NCBI GenBank assembly: GCA_022266195.1
Contig: WHVY01000005.1
Coordinates: forward strand, 496,001 to 560,000
Direction: 5' to 3'
Origin: Tetranychus cinnabarinus
Lineage: Eukaryota; Arthropoda; Arachnida; Trombidiformes; Tetranychidae
Length of the DNA: 64,000 nucleotides
The notes beneath the pieces were generated by a model. That model saw only the letters and a list, made by a program, of their open reading frames with translations, was not told the origin of the DNA and did not search any database. Positions 23,651 through 34,603 of this stretch are shown piece after piece (the first letter of the stretch is position 1; each line of letters begins with the position of its first letter). Position numbers and translations under genes: made by a program.

Positions 23651-25569
23651 TCACTGAAGTTGAGGAGCTGAACTTGATGCTGTTGGTGAAAATGTCAACC
23701 TCAATCGACTTATTAAAGTTCGAATTTCATCAGTTATGCGGTAAATTCGATCCCTAATTGCTTCCAAGTAACCATTAGTTATATTAGCAACAGAAGTTCC
23801 AGATGATGATGATGAGGAGGAAGAAGAAGATGAAGATACGCTTGCTGAGTCACTGAGAGCACTTCCGACGGCAGCGGTTTCAGCGGAAAGGTTAGTTGCT
23901 GAAGATCCAACCCCGATTGTTTGCATACGATTTTGTAATCGCTCCAAGCTGATGCGAACTCGTCTAGTCATTGAAAGTAAATAATTGATAATAGATTAAA
24001 AAGATGATCAGAAATAAGATGAAACCTCAATGCACTAATTATGCAATTCTGAATAAAATTTCTCACCTCAAATAATTGAGTAAAGAACGGAAAACAGCAG
24101 CGGTAACATAACGACGACTTGAAACCAGTTCAGAAATGACACTCTGAAATGAAAAGTTATAGTTAGATCTTAAATCACAATTAGCATTTATTTGAATTAA
24201 AACTTACCTCTACATTTAGAGCAACTCGATTTACTTCATCAATCATGGATTGAATTTGAGTGGCTCCTTGTTTGTTAACATTTTCATCTTCAGCAGGAGG
24301 TAAAGACTCGCCAACAAGATCACTAGAAATATCTTTAACACTGGGATTAGAAAGTGCAATTCCAGATGAACCAGCACCATAGACTAATGGGACGGAAGTT
24401 GATGATGAACCTGAGCTAGACTCATCCTCAGTATTAAGGTAAATTTTTACTTGCTCTTCAAGATCAATCAATAATTTGGTTGCTTGATCAACAGAATCTG
24501 CAATTAACTCCGATCCTTCTTGAGGCTTAACACCATTTCCATATTGAGCTGGGACAGATGTACTAGTCACAACAGTTACACCATTGGTGATGGAAGTAGA
24601 AGATACTACCGATTGACTTGGAGCAGCTACTTTCTGGACAATTGGACTGCCTTGTTCGGGTACTACTGGAGCTTTTTCTTTGACTACATTTTTGACAGCA
24701 ACATTACTCTCGGGTGACTTTGAAATTGAGGTTACTTCTTGGGGTAATTCTGTATTGGTTGCTTGAGAAGCACCACTGGAGCCTGATGTATAGTGTAAAG
24801 GTTGGAGATTATTCTTTTCATCTTCACTGGAGACTTTGTCTTTGATTTCATCACCAGAATCAGTACGGATTTCCGATTTCTTTTCTTCAGCTGAGTTTAC
24901 TCCGACTGATTGATCATCTGCTTCTTCTCTTGACTTTGCCTCTTCAGGTTGACTAGTAACTGATTCTTGAACAGAGGCTATTGGCTCTGAAGCAACCTTA
25001 TCCTTCTTTGATTCATCGACAACAGGAGATGAGGGTACTTTTTCAGCACTAAGGTGTCCAATCGAATCAATCAAATCAACTGAGCTAGGAAGATGAATGC
25101 CTTCCAAGGGTACTTCTTCACTGAGTTTAAGGATAAAACTTGCTTCATCAGATTCACCATAACCGGGAGGTTTTTCTGTGCCATCAGGTTGAGCATTGAT
25201 ATTTGAATCACTCTTAACAGCAACTGGAGATGTTGAACCTATCAAGAATTAAAAATATGATATTGATATTGATACAAAAGTGTTATTAAATTGAAAAAGC
25301 ATAAGGGGATAGAAAGAAACACTTTGTTGATTACACGTTTTGGTTCTAGTAAACATTGACATTTATAGATGTCAACTATCCAAGACTTCGAACTGACTTC
25401 TTATGTAATCAGCGAAAAGTAGAGTTTGAAAAAGTCTTTCTTGTTTAAATTGTACTGCAATCACAAAAATCGCAAAATTTCTTGACAATCTGAATTGAAT
25501 GATGAAAATGAACAACTTACCTAAAGAGACCAATGCAAGTAACAAGGTGAATGGGATTAACAGGTCCAT
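23651..25569 (-). CDS. Secreted Ser/Pro/Glu-rich protein, unknown family
   Basis: Four exons on the minus strand: 25521-25569, 24208-25238, 24067-24143 and 23651-23963, giving 489 residues in one continuous frame. Exon 1 encodes a clean signal peptide (MDLLIPFTLLLALVSLG), so the product is probably secreted. The centre is acidic and low in complexity, rich in Ser, Glu, Val, Pro and Thr, and likely disordered. Two more ordered segments stand out: SVDQATKLLIDLEEQVKIYL (mid-protein) and the C-terminal part with QIQSMIDEVNRVALNVE, SELVSSRRYVTAAVFRSLLN and RVRISLERLQNRMQTI. A run of 12 or more serines precedes a last helix (YLEAIRDRIYRITDEIRTLI). I recognise no family. Gland or extracellular matrix product is a guess only. 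Confidence 0.7.
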
Positions 25570-26787
25570 AGATGGATAATTGTTGTCAACTTTCCTAGTA
25601 AAGGCTTAGAAAGAGTAGAGGATGATGATTGCGACTGAAACTAAGGAATCAAAATGAACGACTAAATGAGTTAACGGATAAATTCTGTCCTCTTTGGTTA
25701 AACCAGATTAATGAATAAAGTTTGGAATTTTGAAATGAAATGAAGCAGTACAACTTAATTGATTAAGAAAAAAGGAGCTGCCAATTTGATGATGAAGGTT
25801 AGATAGTGATCCATCTTTAAGTTGCGGTCAAAAATAACAGGAAAAACATGTATTTCCAATGACTTTTCAGGGCAGGATTAGATTAAAGCCGCTGATTATT
25901 TATGAAAAATAAGAGAAGAGGAAGAGAAGGATAAAGATGGTTAAAGATACTGAAAGATGACGGTTTTGATGGAAAGGCGACGAGAATGAAAAAAACAAGA
26001 AGTCAAGGAAGAGGCCGTTGCCTGAAATATACTTGAGTCGTTGATTCCATCTTCTCAGGCTTTTTTAATTTCAGTTAAGTGAACCGGACTTTGGTGGTTA
26101 ACAAAATGATCTAGATTATGACCCTCATGTCATTCAGGGTGACTACTTCCGACATCCCGATAATCTGACAAGTTAGGTTGCAAGTAAAGATTGCAGCTGT
26201 TTGACTATAATAATTAACCATTTCCTAATGATTAGCTGTATTTCTAGTCAGAAATTTGACTTTAATCAAAATTTAAGTTGGTAGCTAAATTAATAGCTAA
26301 TACTTAATAAGTAACCATTAGAAGCTAAAATAACAGAATTGTTTCCAATTGAGAAACGAAAAAAGTTTACCATGCAATGATATTGACAGAATTACTACGA
26401 ATTCTCATTTTATTTAGACGTTGAATATTTTACAGAATCAATCATCAATCCTCATGATTTATCCAATACTACAATGTAGAAAAACAGTCAAGAAAAAAAG
26501 GAATAAAAGATTGATTGATGTTATAATTGATCATTGTAAAAGACTTATCAAAGATACATTTAAATTTACCAACTTTAATCTTATTCGAAGTCGATTCAAT
26601 TAAAGATGGATCCGTTTTGATATATTTAACACAAAATGTTCAGATGCTCTTACCGATTCCTTGATTTTTATCGATGTAATCAAAGATGGAGTTGTGCGAT
26701 GTTTACATGCTTCAAGTTTGAACAAATCTAATCTCACATGGCTTCTCAAAATCAATACCAAACATCGACTTGAGGTTAATCGTTTAT
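25570..26787. other. Intergenic gap, Ser-rich gene to cyclophilin
   Basis: About 1.2 kb. The left part contains the upstream region of the secreted-protein gene, with purine-rich sequence at about 25900-26010. The right part is the cyclophilin 3' UTR. Short frames at 26421-26603 and 26661-26852 have no recognisable features. No repeat found. Confidence 0.4.
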
Positions 26788-29700
26788 TTATTCAGATGAA
26801 GATGAACTTGAGTATGATGATTTGGAGCTGGAGCCGGAAGATGATGAACTAGAGTCAGATGAGGTTGATGAAGAGGAAGATGACGACGAAGATGACGATG
26901 AGGATACTGAAGATGAAGAAGATGACGATGAAGCTGATCGTTGACGTCTCTTCTTATCACTCTCATCACGACTTTTATTACGAGCAGGTCGAGAATCACC
27001 GTGCTTAGTTGCACGCTCAACAGAACGTCTCTTTTCTCTTCTGTCAGAAACTTTAACTTTATCTCCATTGTCACTTCTTTCGGTCCTTCGTCGATTTGTG
27101 TCTATGTCTTCGTTACTTTTTACATTAACATTCTTTTCAAAAGATGCGTCTGAAACGGTACTAATTTCGTTTTCTTCTTTATTTTTTCTTCTACTATCAG
27201 ATATTTTATCTAAATTGTCTCGTTCTCTACGCTTTTCTTCTCTGTGATCAAGATCACGCTTCTTTTCATTTTCATCTCTTTCTTTTCTTCTACGATCAGA
27301 ATTTTTATCAATACTGTCTTTTTCTTTCTCACTTCTTCTCTCTTCTCGACTAGTGTTTTCATTGGCAGATTTTTCTCTTCGATCAGAAACTACAGCTTTA
27401 TCTCTGTCATCTTTTCTTTCAGTTGTTTTACGATTTGAATCTATATCAAGAGTATCTCTATCTTTTCGTCTCTCTTCTCGACCGATTCTTTCATTGACAA
27501 TTCTGTCTCTTCTATCTCCATCATCATTTCTATCAGTTCTACGTCGATATGAGTCGTCACTTTTTACATTAGTAAGCCTATCAGTTGTTTGTTCTGGGAC
27601 GTTAGTAGTTCTGTTTTCTTCCTTTTGTTTTTTATTTCGATCATAACTCTTGTCTTCATCTTTTTCTTTACGCCTTTCCTCTCTATGACTAAGATCACGG
27701 TCAACCTTTTCCTTTTCATCTCTTTCATTTCGATTACGATCAGAAATTTTGTCCATACTGTCCTTTTCTTTCTCTTTGTCTTTTTCACTTCGTCTCTCTT
27801 CTCGGCTAGTATTTTCATTTCCAGATTTGTCTCTGTGTGCAGAAACTACAGTTCGATCTCCATCGTCATTTTTTTCGGACGTTTTACGGCCAGAATCTAC
27901 ATCAGAACTATCTTTGTCTTTTCGTCTTTCGTCTCGGGAGATATTCTCACGACCAGTTCTTTCTCGTCGATCTCTATCATCATATCTGTCAGTTCTTCGT
28001 CGATATGAATCCTTTTCACCATCTCCATCATCATTTCGTTCGGATTTTTTACGACTTGAGTCCATATCAATACTGTCTTTGTCCTTTCTTCTCTCTTCTC
28101 TACCAGTATTTTCGTATGTAGATTTTTCTCTTCGATCAGAAAGTAAAACTTTATCTTCATCGTCTTTTCTTTCGCTTGTTTTACGACTTGAATCTATATC
28201 AAGAGTATCTCTATCTTTTCGTCTTTCTTCTCGACCAATTTTCTCATTAGCAGTTCTTTCTCTTCGATCTCCATCATCATTTCTGTCAGTTCTTCGTCGA
28301 TATGAGTCTTCAGTATTTTTTATATTAATAAGGCTCTCCGGTGTTTGTTCTGGGACGATAGGAACTTTGTTGCCATCCTTCTGTTTTCTATAACGATCAT
28401 GACTTTTATCTTCGTCTTTTTCTCTGCGTCTTTCCTCTCTATGACCAGAGTCTTCTGCATCTACATCAGCATTTTTATCGGTTCTTCTTCGATGTGATTC
28501 TTTGACTTCATCACTTTTTGAATTAACAAACCTCTCTGATGCTTTTTCTGAGACTATTGTACTATTGTCTTCTTTTAGTTCTTTTTTGCGATCGGGATTT
28601 TCATCTGGATCATCCATTTCTTTAGACTTTTCTTCGCTGTTGTCAAGATTGAGCTCAACCTTTTTTTCATCGCTTCTGTTTTTTCTTTTACGGTCAGAAT
28701 TCCTATCAGTATTGTCTCTGTTTTTCTCACTGCGTCTTTCTTCACGACTAGAATTTTCATATACATTTTTGGCTCTTCTTCTATGACCAGATTCTTTGTC
28801 GCTATCTTCTTTGCCTTCTGATTTCTCCTCCTTGTGACCAGAATCTTTTTCATTGGTAGTTTTCGCTTTTTTCCTTCGGTCAAGATCTTTATCATCTTCA
28901 TCTCTATCTAGTCTACGACGTTCTCGATGATCATCTCTATCATTTCTTGATCTTGAACCAAATTCGTCATATCGGCCACGGTTGTAATCATTTTCTCGTC
29001 TGAATCTGTCTCTACCTTGATAACTGTATCTATCGGATCTGTCGAAATTGTATATTTAGTTAGTTTTCCAAAGAACATGATAATAAGCAAATTCATCTTA
29101 CCTTCGATCAAATTTATCCCCATTTCTCTCATTACGATCACTTCTATTGTTGTTCCTATCATCCAAATTAGCATCATTATCTCTGTGAATAATAAGGAGC
29201 ATTAAAATATTTAGTTTCATAACATAGTAAATTATAACTAACAAACCTTTTGTCTGATTTCAAAACTTCATCGAGGCGCATAACTCGAGATTGTGCAAAT
29301 TTCCAGTGAGGTGGTGTTTCACTTCCATTACGCATTGCTCCAGGAGATGGAGTGCGATAACGCTATTATTGAAAAAATTAAACAAATTATTTCTTGAAAC
29401 ATAGTTGTTGCAGTCATACTTACTCTAAACCCTCTTCCTTTAATTTTACGTCCAGATCTAGTGACTTGGACTCGAGGTTTGCTTAGACGATCTTTTACTG
29501 ATGATTCATCTTGATTCTCGTTCTTTTTATCGTCATCTTTTTTAACTACAGTTCTCATTAGGAATTTGTTTTCAGGTATTTCAGGAATCTCATCGGGCTT
29601 TACACTACACTCATATTCATTATCGTCTACGGGTTTGACTGGTTCTACATTATTAGCAGTCTCAGCCTCATCACTGGAACGAAGATATTATCAACATTAG

Positions 29701-31282
29701 TTCAGATTTTACTATATAATTATGAAATCCATTCATTACTTTTTTGTTTCCTTTTCATCATTGGAGTGTTTACTATGTTTTTTGCTCTTTTTGCTTTTCT
29801 TCTTCTTTTTGCTTTTACTTTTTTCGCCATCCTCGGATTCGGAATGTCTTCTCTTTTTCTTTTCTGTTGAAATAAAATAATGTGGTAAGTAAAAACAGGG
29901 AATATATTCAAATTAAAAACTAAACCTTTCGATTTGATTTGAGGAACCAGTTCTCCACAGTTGCATATCATCACATTCGTCAGAGGCTTGGATGCCTTGT
30001 CAGTTGGCTGATTTTCAATTTCATCTACGATCTCATGTCCAGAAAAAACATGGCCAAACACAACATGAACTCTGTGAGGATAAAAAAATTTATTAGTTTA
30101 TGAAAAATCACAAAAGAATGGGAAATGGTAAAGATTTCCACTAAAATATAGAGAAAGACACTTACCCATCTAGATGAGGAGCCGGCTTAGTAGTGCTGTA
30201 CAGGAATCAGAAAAAACGTTATCCAGTAAGGTATAGTTGAACAGTTGAAGCGAATAAACATTCATTGGTAATTCCAATCATCCAATAGGACAATGGTTAA
30301 CTTTGTGTTTGGTAAATTTGAAGGGGATCTTGTAAAGTTGTCAACTCTTTATCCAAACATTGAAAAGTTTGATCACCATTACGTTTAATTTCAAGTGCAG
30401 ACTAGTGTTTCACTAGATCCAAAGTTTCCCTCTAAATGGAACCTATTGAATACCTCAATATTAGACTCACTTTCCACCAAACTAGTGATCCTGATCCCCA
30501 TACAATAATTGTGATCAGCCAAGTTAACCGTCAGATTTAAAAAGACAACAGTAAAGAAAATAGAGAAAAAGTCATTCTCAAACTTACATGAAAAACTGCG
30601 ATCCGTTAGTGTTTGGTCCTCGATTCGCCATAGAAAGTAGATAAGGTTTGTCATGCTTCATTTCAAAATTTTCGTCTAAACAAAATGAGTTGAAATTAGT
30701 ACACAAACAAATAGTAGTGTATGGCATAAACTACAAACCTTTGAAAGTTCCTCCATAAATTGATTCTCCTCCTCTTCCATTTCCTAAAGTATAAAAAAAG
30801 TCTAAGAAACCATCTATGCAAAGACAATGTTGTTAAAAGAAAATGTGTTACCATTAGAGAAGTCTCCTCCTTGGATCATGAAGTTTTTAACAACACGGTG
30901 AAAAACAACATCTTTGTAGTGTAGAGGCTTATCTGTAGTTTTTCCGAGACCCATTTCCCCTGAAAATAACATGAAAATGATTAGAATATAAGAAATAAAC
31001 AAAATCTAAGATCATACTCTTACCTGTACAGAGAGCCCGGAAATTTTCACAAGTTTTGGGACAAATATCATTGAACAACTCAAAGACAACCCGTCCAGCT
31101 AAGAAAATAAAGAAAATTTAAAATTGAGATGACATACTTTAAATAATTGACTGCATAACTGGGAAAATGGAATGTTTATAGCATGATTTTTAATAAATTA
31201 AAGCAGCAGAAATCTCACCTTGTCGGTCTCCTATCTTGATGTCAAAAAAACACCTTGTCCGGACCTTTTTGCTTGATGTCAT
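26788..31282 (-). CDS. Large nuclear cyclophilin with RE/RS-rich tail (Moca-cyp/NKTR/PPIG type)
   Basis: Peptidyl-prolyl cis-trans isomerase fused to a long charged tail; relatives (PPIG, NKTR, Moca-cyp) are nuclear and linked to splicing factors and RNA polymerase II. Twelve exons: 31219-31282, 31024-31098, 30852-30959, 30739-30783, 30588-30675, 30166-30195 (30 nt microexon), 29926-30071, 29740-29863, 29424-29673, 29247-29362, 29102-29182 and 26788-29038, for 1,125 residues. Cyclophilin domain about 1-180: RCFFDIKIGDRQAGRVVFEL, FHRVVKNFMIQGGDF, GSQFFI, and PHLDGVHVVFGHV (His where cyclophilin A has Trp121, as in PPIG). Linker KGRGFRRYRTPSPG and ETPPHWKFAQ match NKTR/PPIG. The tail is built from degenerate repeats of RRTDRNDDGDRRER and REERRKDRD units and ends in a polyserine run. 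Confidence 0.93.
27070..28900 (-). repeat. Degenerate in-frame repeats in cyclophilin tail
   Basis: Within the last exon the coding sequence repeats a module of about 60-100 codons. It contains RRRTDRNDDGDRRER, GREERRKDRDTLDIDSSRK and a DRREKS..ENTGREERR element. At least three long copies are visible, the two containing KDRDTLDIDS being closest. Copies differ mainly by substitutions and small in-frame indels, so the pattern is older intragenic expansion rather than assembly error. Confidence 0.7.
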
Positions 31283-31989
31283 AATTAGTTATTATACAAT
31301 GGAAATCTCAACGCAATACAAGGACCCGTGGAAATTGGCAGACAAGAAAATCACAAAATATACCAAAAAGATTAAAAATCGAACAAAATAAATGAAACAA
31401 TTTTCAAAATATGATTTAAACCAAGTTGTCCATTTGAAATACAAACAGCCGATGAAAAGACTCCTTTCAAAAGATTTTCAAACCTAACATAGGTTTAAGC
31501 GGTTTATGGAGGGATTTTCAAAATGGACTCTTTCCACATAAAATTAATTCGGGTTTCATCTTAACTAAACTTTACAATTTCTTTATAAATAAGGTTAAGT
31601 AATTTTTACTTATATTTAATTGTGTGATTACAATTAAGATATTTTCTTGCAAGATATTATTTATAAATTGAAATCTTTTTGTTATACGAAAATCCCAGAT
31701 GATGAGAATACATGTATCTTGAAATATTATAGCTTATTTTCAGGATTATCAATCTTCTTGAATGAATCAAATTCAAATTTAATTGTTTTTAAACTGATTT
31801 ATTAAGTTTATTTATTGTTATTTTGAGAAAGAAAATAAGATCTATTTAATTGAAATCAAAGAAATTTAAATGCAATGCAAGTTTGATAGCTATTCCTTAG
31901 TTAAGGCCATTGAAAAAATGCTTCTCATTTTCTGGTAGCTTACGGTACATAAACTTTGACGATTTGGTCACTTATTATATGTTGAGCGT
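31283..31989. other. Cyclophilin upstream region
   Basis: About 700 bp of AT-rich sequence upstream of the cyclophilin start codon, expected to contain its promoter. No open frame or repeat recognised. Confidence 0.4.
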
Positions 31990-33330
31990 TACCTAACCTG
32001 TACGCCTGTTTACAGTCATGACTCATGAATAACTGATGCTACAGATTCGAACCATGCGTTCTCTTAGATTGAAGAACCATAAGTTTGAACGCTCAAGGTC
32101 TTACTGTTATTTGACCTCTAAATGATATTTGCAGATGATTTTTTAAGGTTGAAAACTTTTTCAGATGGGCTTATGTTTGGCACAATTTGAAATCTTGCAC
32201 CGTTGGCAAGATCTCTGAAAACCAATTATCCAAGTGTATGGAAACACTCATATCCTTTGACAAATATGATTCTATCTTAACTTCATCATCTTTGTAATGA
32301 ATATTATTCAAATTCAACCATTCAAGAGCTGCATTAATAGAATTAATTCTAACGAAATATTATAGTTTCTGTCAATTCTATCTTATTTAAAGAATCTTTT
32401 CTCAATGAGAAAAGTTGCTTCAATAGGATGAGGCAATGAGTTCCTGATTTGATATTTTGTGGAACAAGCATGAAATTACCTCTGTGAAATGTGTCTGATG
32501 CAGATGCGGTTTTCCTGAACCTACCTGACAAAAGGGGCTAACGCGTTTCACAGTTTGAAGCTCAAAATAAGTCAGATTGGACATGGTTAAAGACACACAT
32601 TATCTGTGTAAAACCTATTGAAAATTGCGCTTTAAGGCATTCGATAGTTACGCATAGCTTCTTTACATGTGTGACAAACCTCGATTACAGAACCATTGAG
32701 CAGATGCTGATTAACATAGTGGGCTATCTCGGGAATCTGATGTAGAAACGGGTAATGGTTTATGTAGCTATGAGTTTGAATCCGGAATCAACTTTATGGG
32801 TAGATGTTACAAAATTGGATAATGTCTTTTATGAATTTTGCGAAAAGCTGTATTTCACCACATTTGTAAATTCAGCATATAAATATCAATTATTTTCCTT
32901 TGTTTGCTTGTATAGACTGCATAGAATGAAATAAGCTCAAGGTCAAACCTCTAAATGACATTTGAAGATGATTTTCTGACGATGAAACCTTTTTCAGATG
33001 GTCTGTTGTGGGTCAAAAGTTAAAAACTTGGGAAGATAAACGATTTCTCAAAACCAATTTCTAAATATTATACAATCATTCAATAGCTTCAATGGAAACA
33101 CGCATATCCTTTGATTAATATGAGTTATCAACCTGTAACTAACACTAAACCATATGAAACAGTTTGTCTCTAAGAAAATGACCGGCAAATGTCATTTAGA
33201 GGTAAAATAATGGAGTGAATTACCTTGAAATTTCCACCTTATGGTTTTTAAATCACCACAAGCTCTTGGTTCAAGTCTAGAGTCTGAAGCACCAATCGTT
33301 CGTGAGTTGTGACTGCAAACAGGGTAAAAA
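31990..33330. mobile_element. Degenerate long-inverted-repeat element
   Basis: The two ends are imperfect inverted repeats of about 175-180 bp. The left arm (about 31990-32175) has CCTGTACGCCTGTTTACAGT, ACTCATGAATAACTGATGCT and TGACCTCTAAATGATATTTG. The right arm (about 33150-33325), reverse-complemented, has CCCTGTTTGCAGTCACAACT, ACTCACGAACGATTGGTGCT and TTACCTCTAAATGACATTTG. A diverged direct copy of part of the left arm occurs inside at about 32938-33125 (ACCTCTAAATGACATTTG, then TTTTTCAGATGG, then CATATCCTTTGA). No transposase frame is present. It looks like an old non-autonomous foldback-type DNA element. Confidence 0.6.
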
Positions 33331-34603
33331 CATAATATTTTAAGTATAAGTATAAGTATATACATAATATTTTTGCGATAACTTTCTTCCTGTTTTAAGC
33401 CAAATTTGAGGTTAATATCATTTTATGTCAAAGGTTGACCTCCCAAAAATGACCTTGGATGGTTTGAAATTTTGATTTGTTTCACCATTCCGTGGAATCA
33501 GATGAGAAACTTTCAATCATATTGATATAATCAAACTGGTTCTCTTGGGTTCAAGTAAATTTGATTATTTTTTGGTTGCCCAATGTTAATAAACCAGTTG
33601 CTTGTTTTCACCAAATGAAAAGGATTTATCAGTTTAATGAATCTCAATGATCGATAAACAGTGGTTTACCTGATCAATCACGATACTAGTGAAGGACAGA
33701 AAGAGTCGAACTGCCAATCAAGAGTTTTCCAATCATTCTTTTATCAAATATACAATCGAAATGATAAAGTCTGGTAAACTAAACGATTTCTCAAGGAGAA
33801 AGCAATCGATGCATATGAAAATATTAAACCATAAAAACGGTTCAAGTTTGATCAGATATTAAAATCGCTAGATATAAAAAACACAAGAAGGACAAAATTT
33901 GAGTCCAAAAATGAAAACAATTATTTACATCTCATAAAGCACACTGTAATTCTTCTTTAATGCAAATTACGATTAGATTAATCATTAGAAATGATCAACA
34001 AAACGACTATTTGCTCATTTGGCCAGGACAACAACATTTGTAAAACTCAAAAAACTGGTTATTTATGTTTTCATATTTATGTTATTTGTGTTGTCGATGA
34101 GACTTGCATCTCATTTTGAGTGAAATGACAATGTGATTAAGTAATCATTTGGATCATTTTTGGGTAATTTTCTGGTTAACCCTAGAAGAGGTAAAGTGAA
34201 GGGTTAATTTTACTCCAAATTTCATCAACAGTCTGGGATTTCCTTTGCTTTAAACTTTCTCTTTTGCATTATTGATGGAAACGATTTTTCCTATCAAGAT
34301 TGAGCAAGATCAGCAATACACATTTAGTACTTGCCCGAAGCGTTTCTCAAATCATGATGAAGATGAAAGCAATTAGATTGAACAACGTCAGACTGGCTTG
34401 TGTTATGAAACTTGTAAAGTGAGAAGCAAGGTATCAAGTGATGAAGGAGAAGATAAGATGAAAAGGTTCAATTTATAAATAAGATTCAGTTTGATCTTGT
34501 GAGTTAAACCATCCATTCAATTTCAATGTTTACAGTTAATCCAACTTTTCTATGTAATTATTTTCATTGCAATTGTTCAACTATTTAAGCCTTTTGCTTC
34601 AAA
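33331..34603. other. Gap before NRF-6-like gene
   Basis: About 1.27 kb of AT-rich sequence upstream of the acyltransferase gene. A short tandem of AAGTAT units lies at about 33339-33360. No gene recognised; the right end should hold the promoter of the next gene. Confidence 0.4.

Noticed and set aside
27244..28393. Long ORFs on the + strand opposite the cyclophilin tail (for example 27749-28393)
   Set aside because: Shadows of the repetitive Arg/Glu/Asp-rich coding strand; Ser/Phe/Leu-rich products with no independent features.
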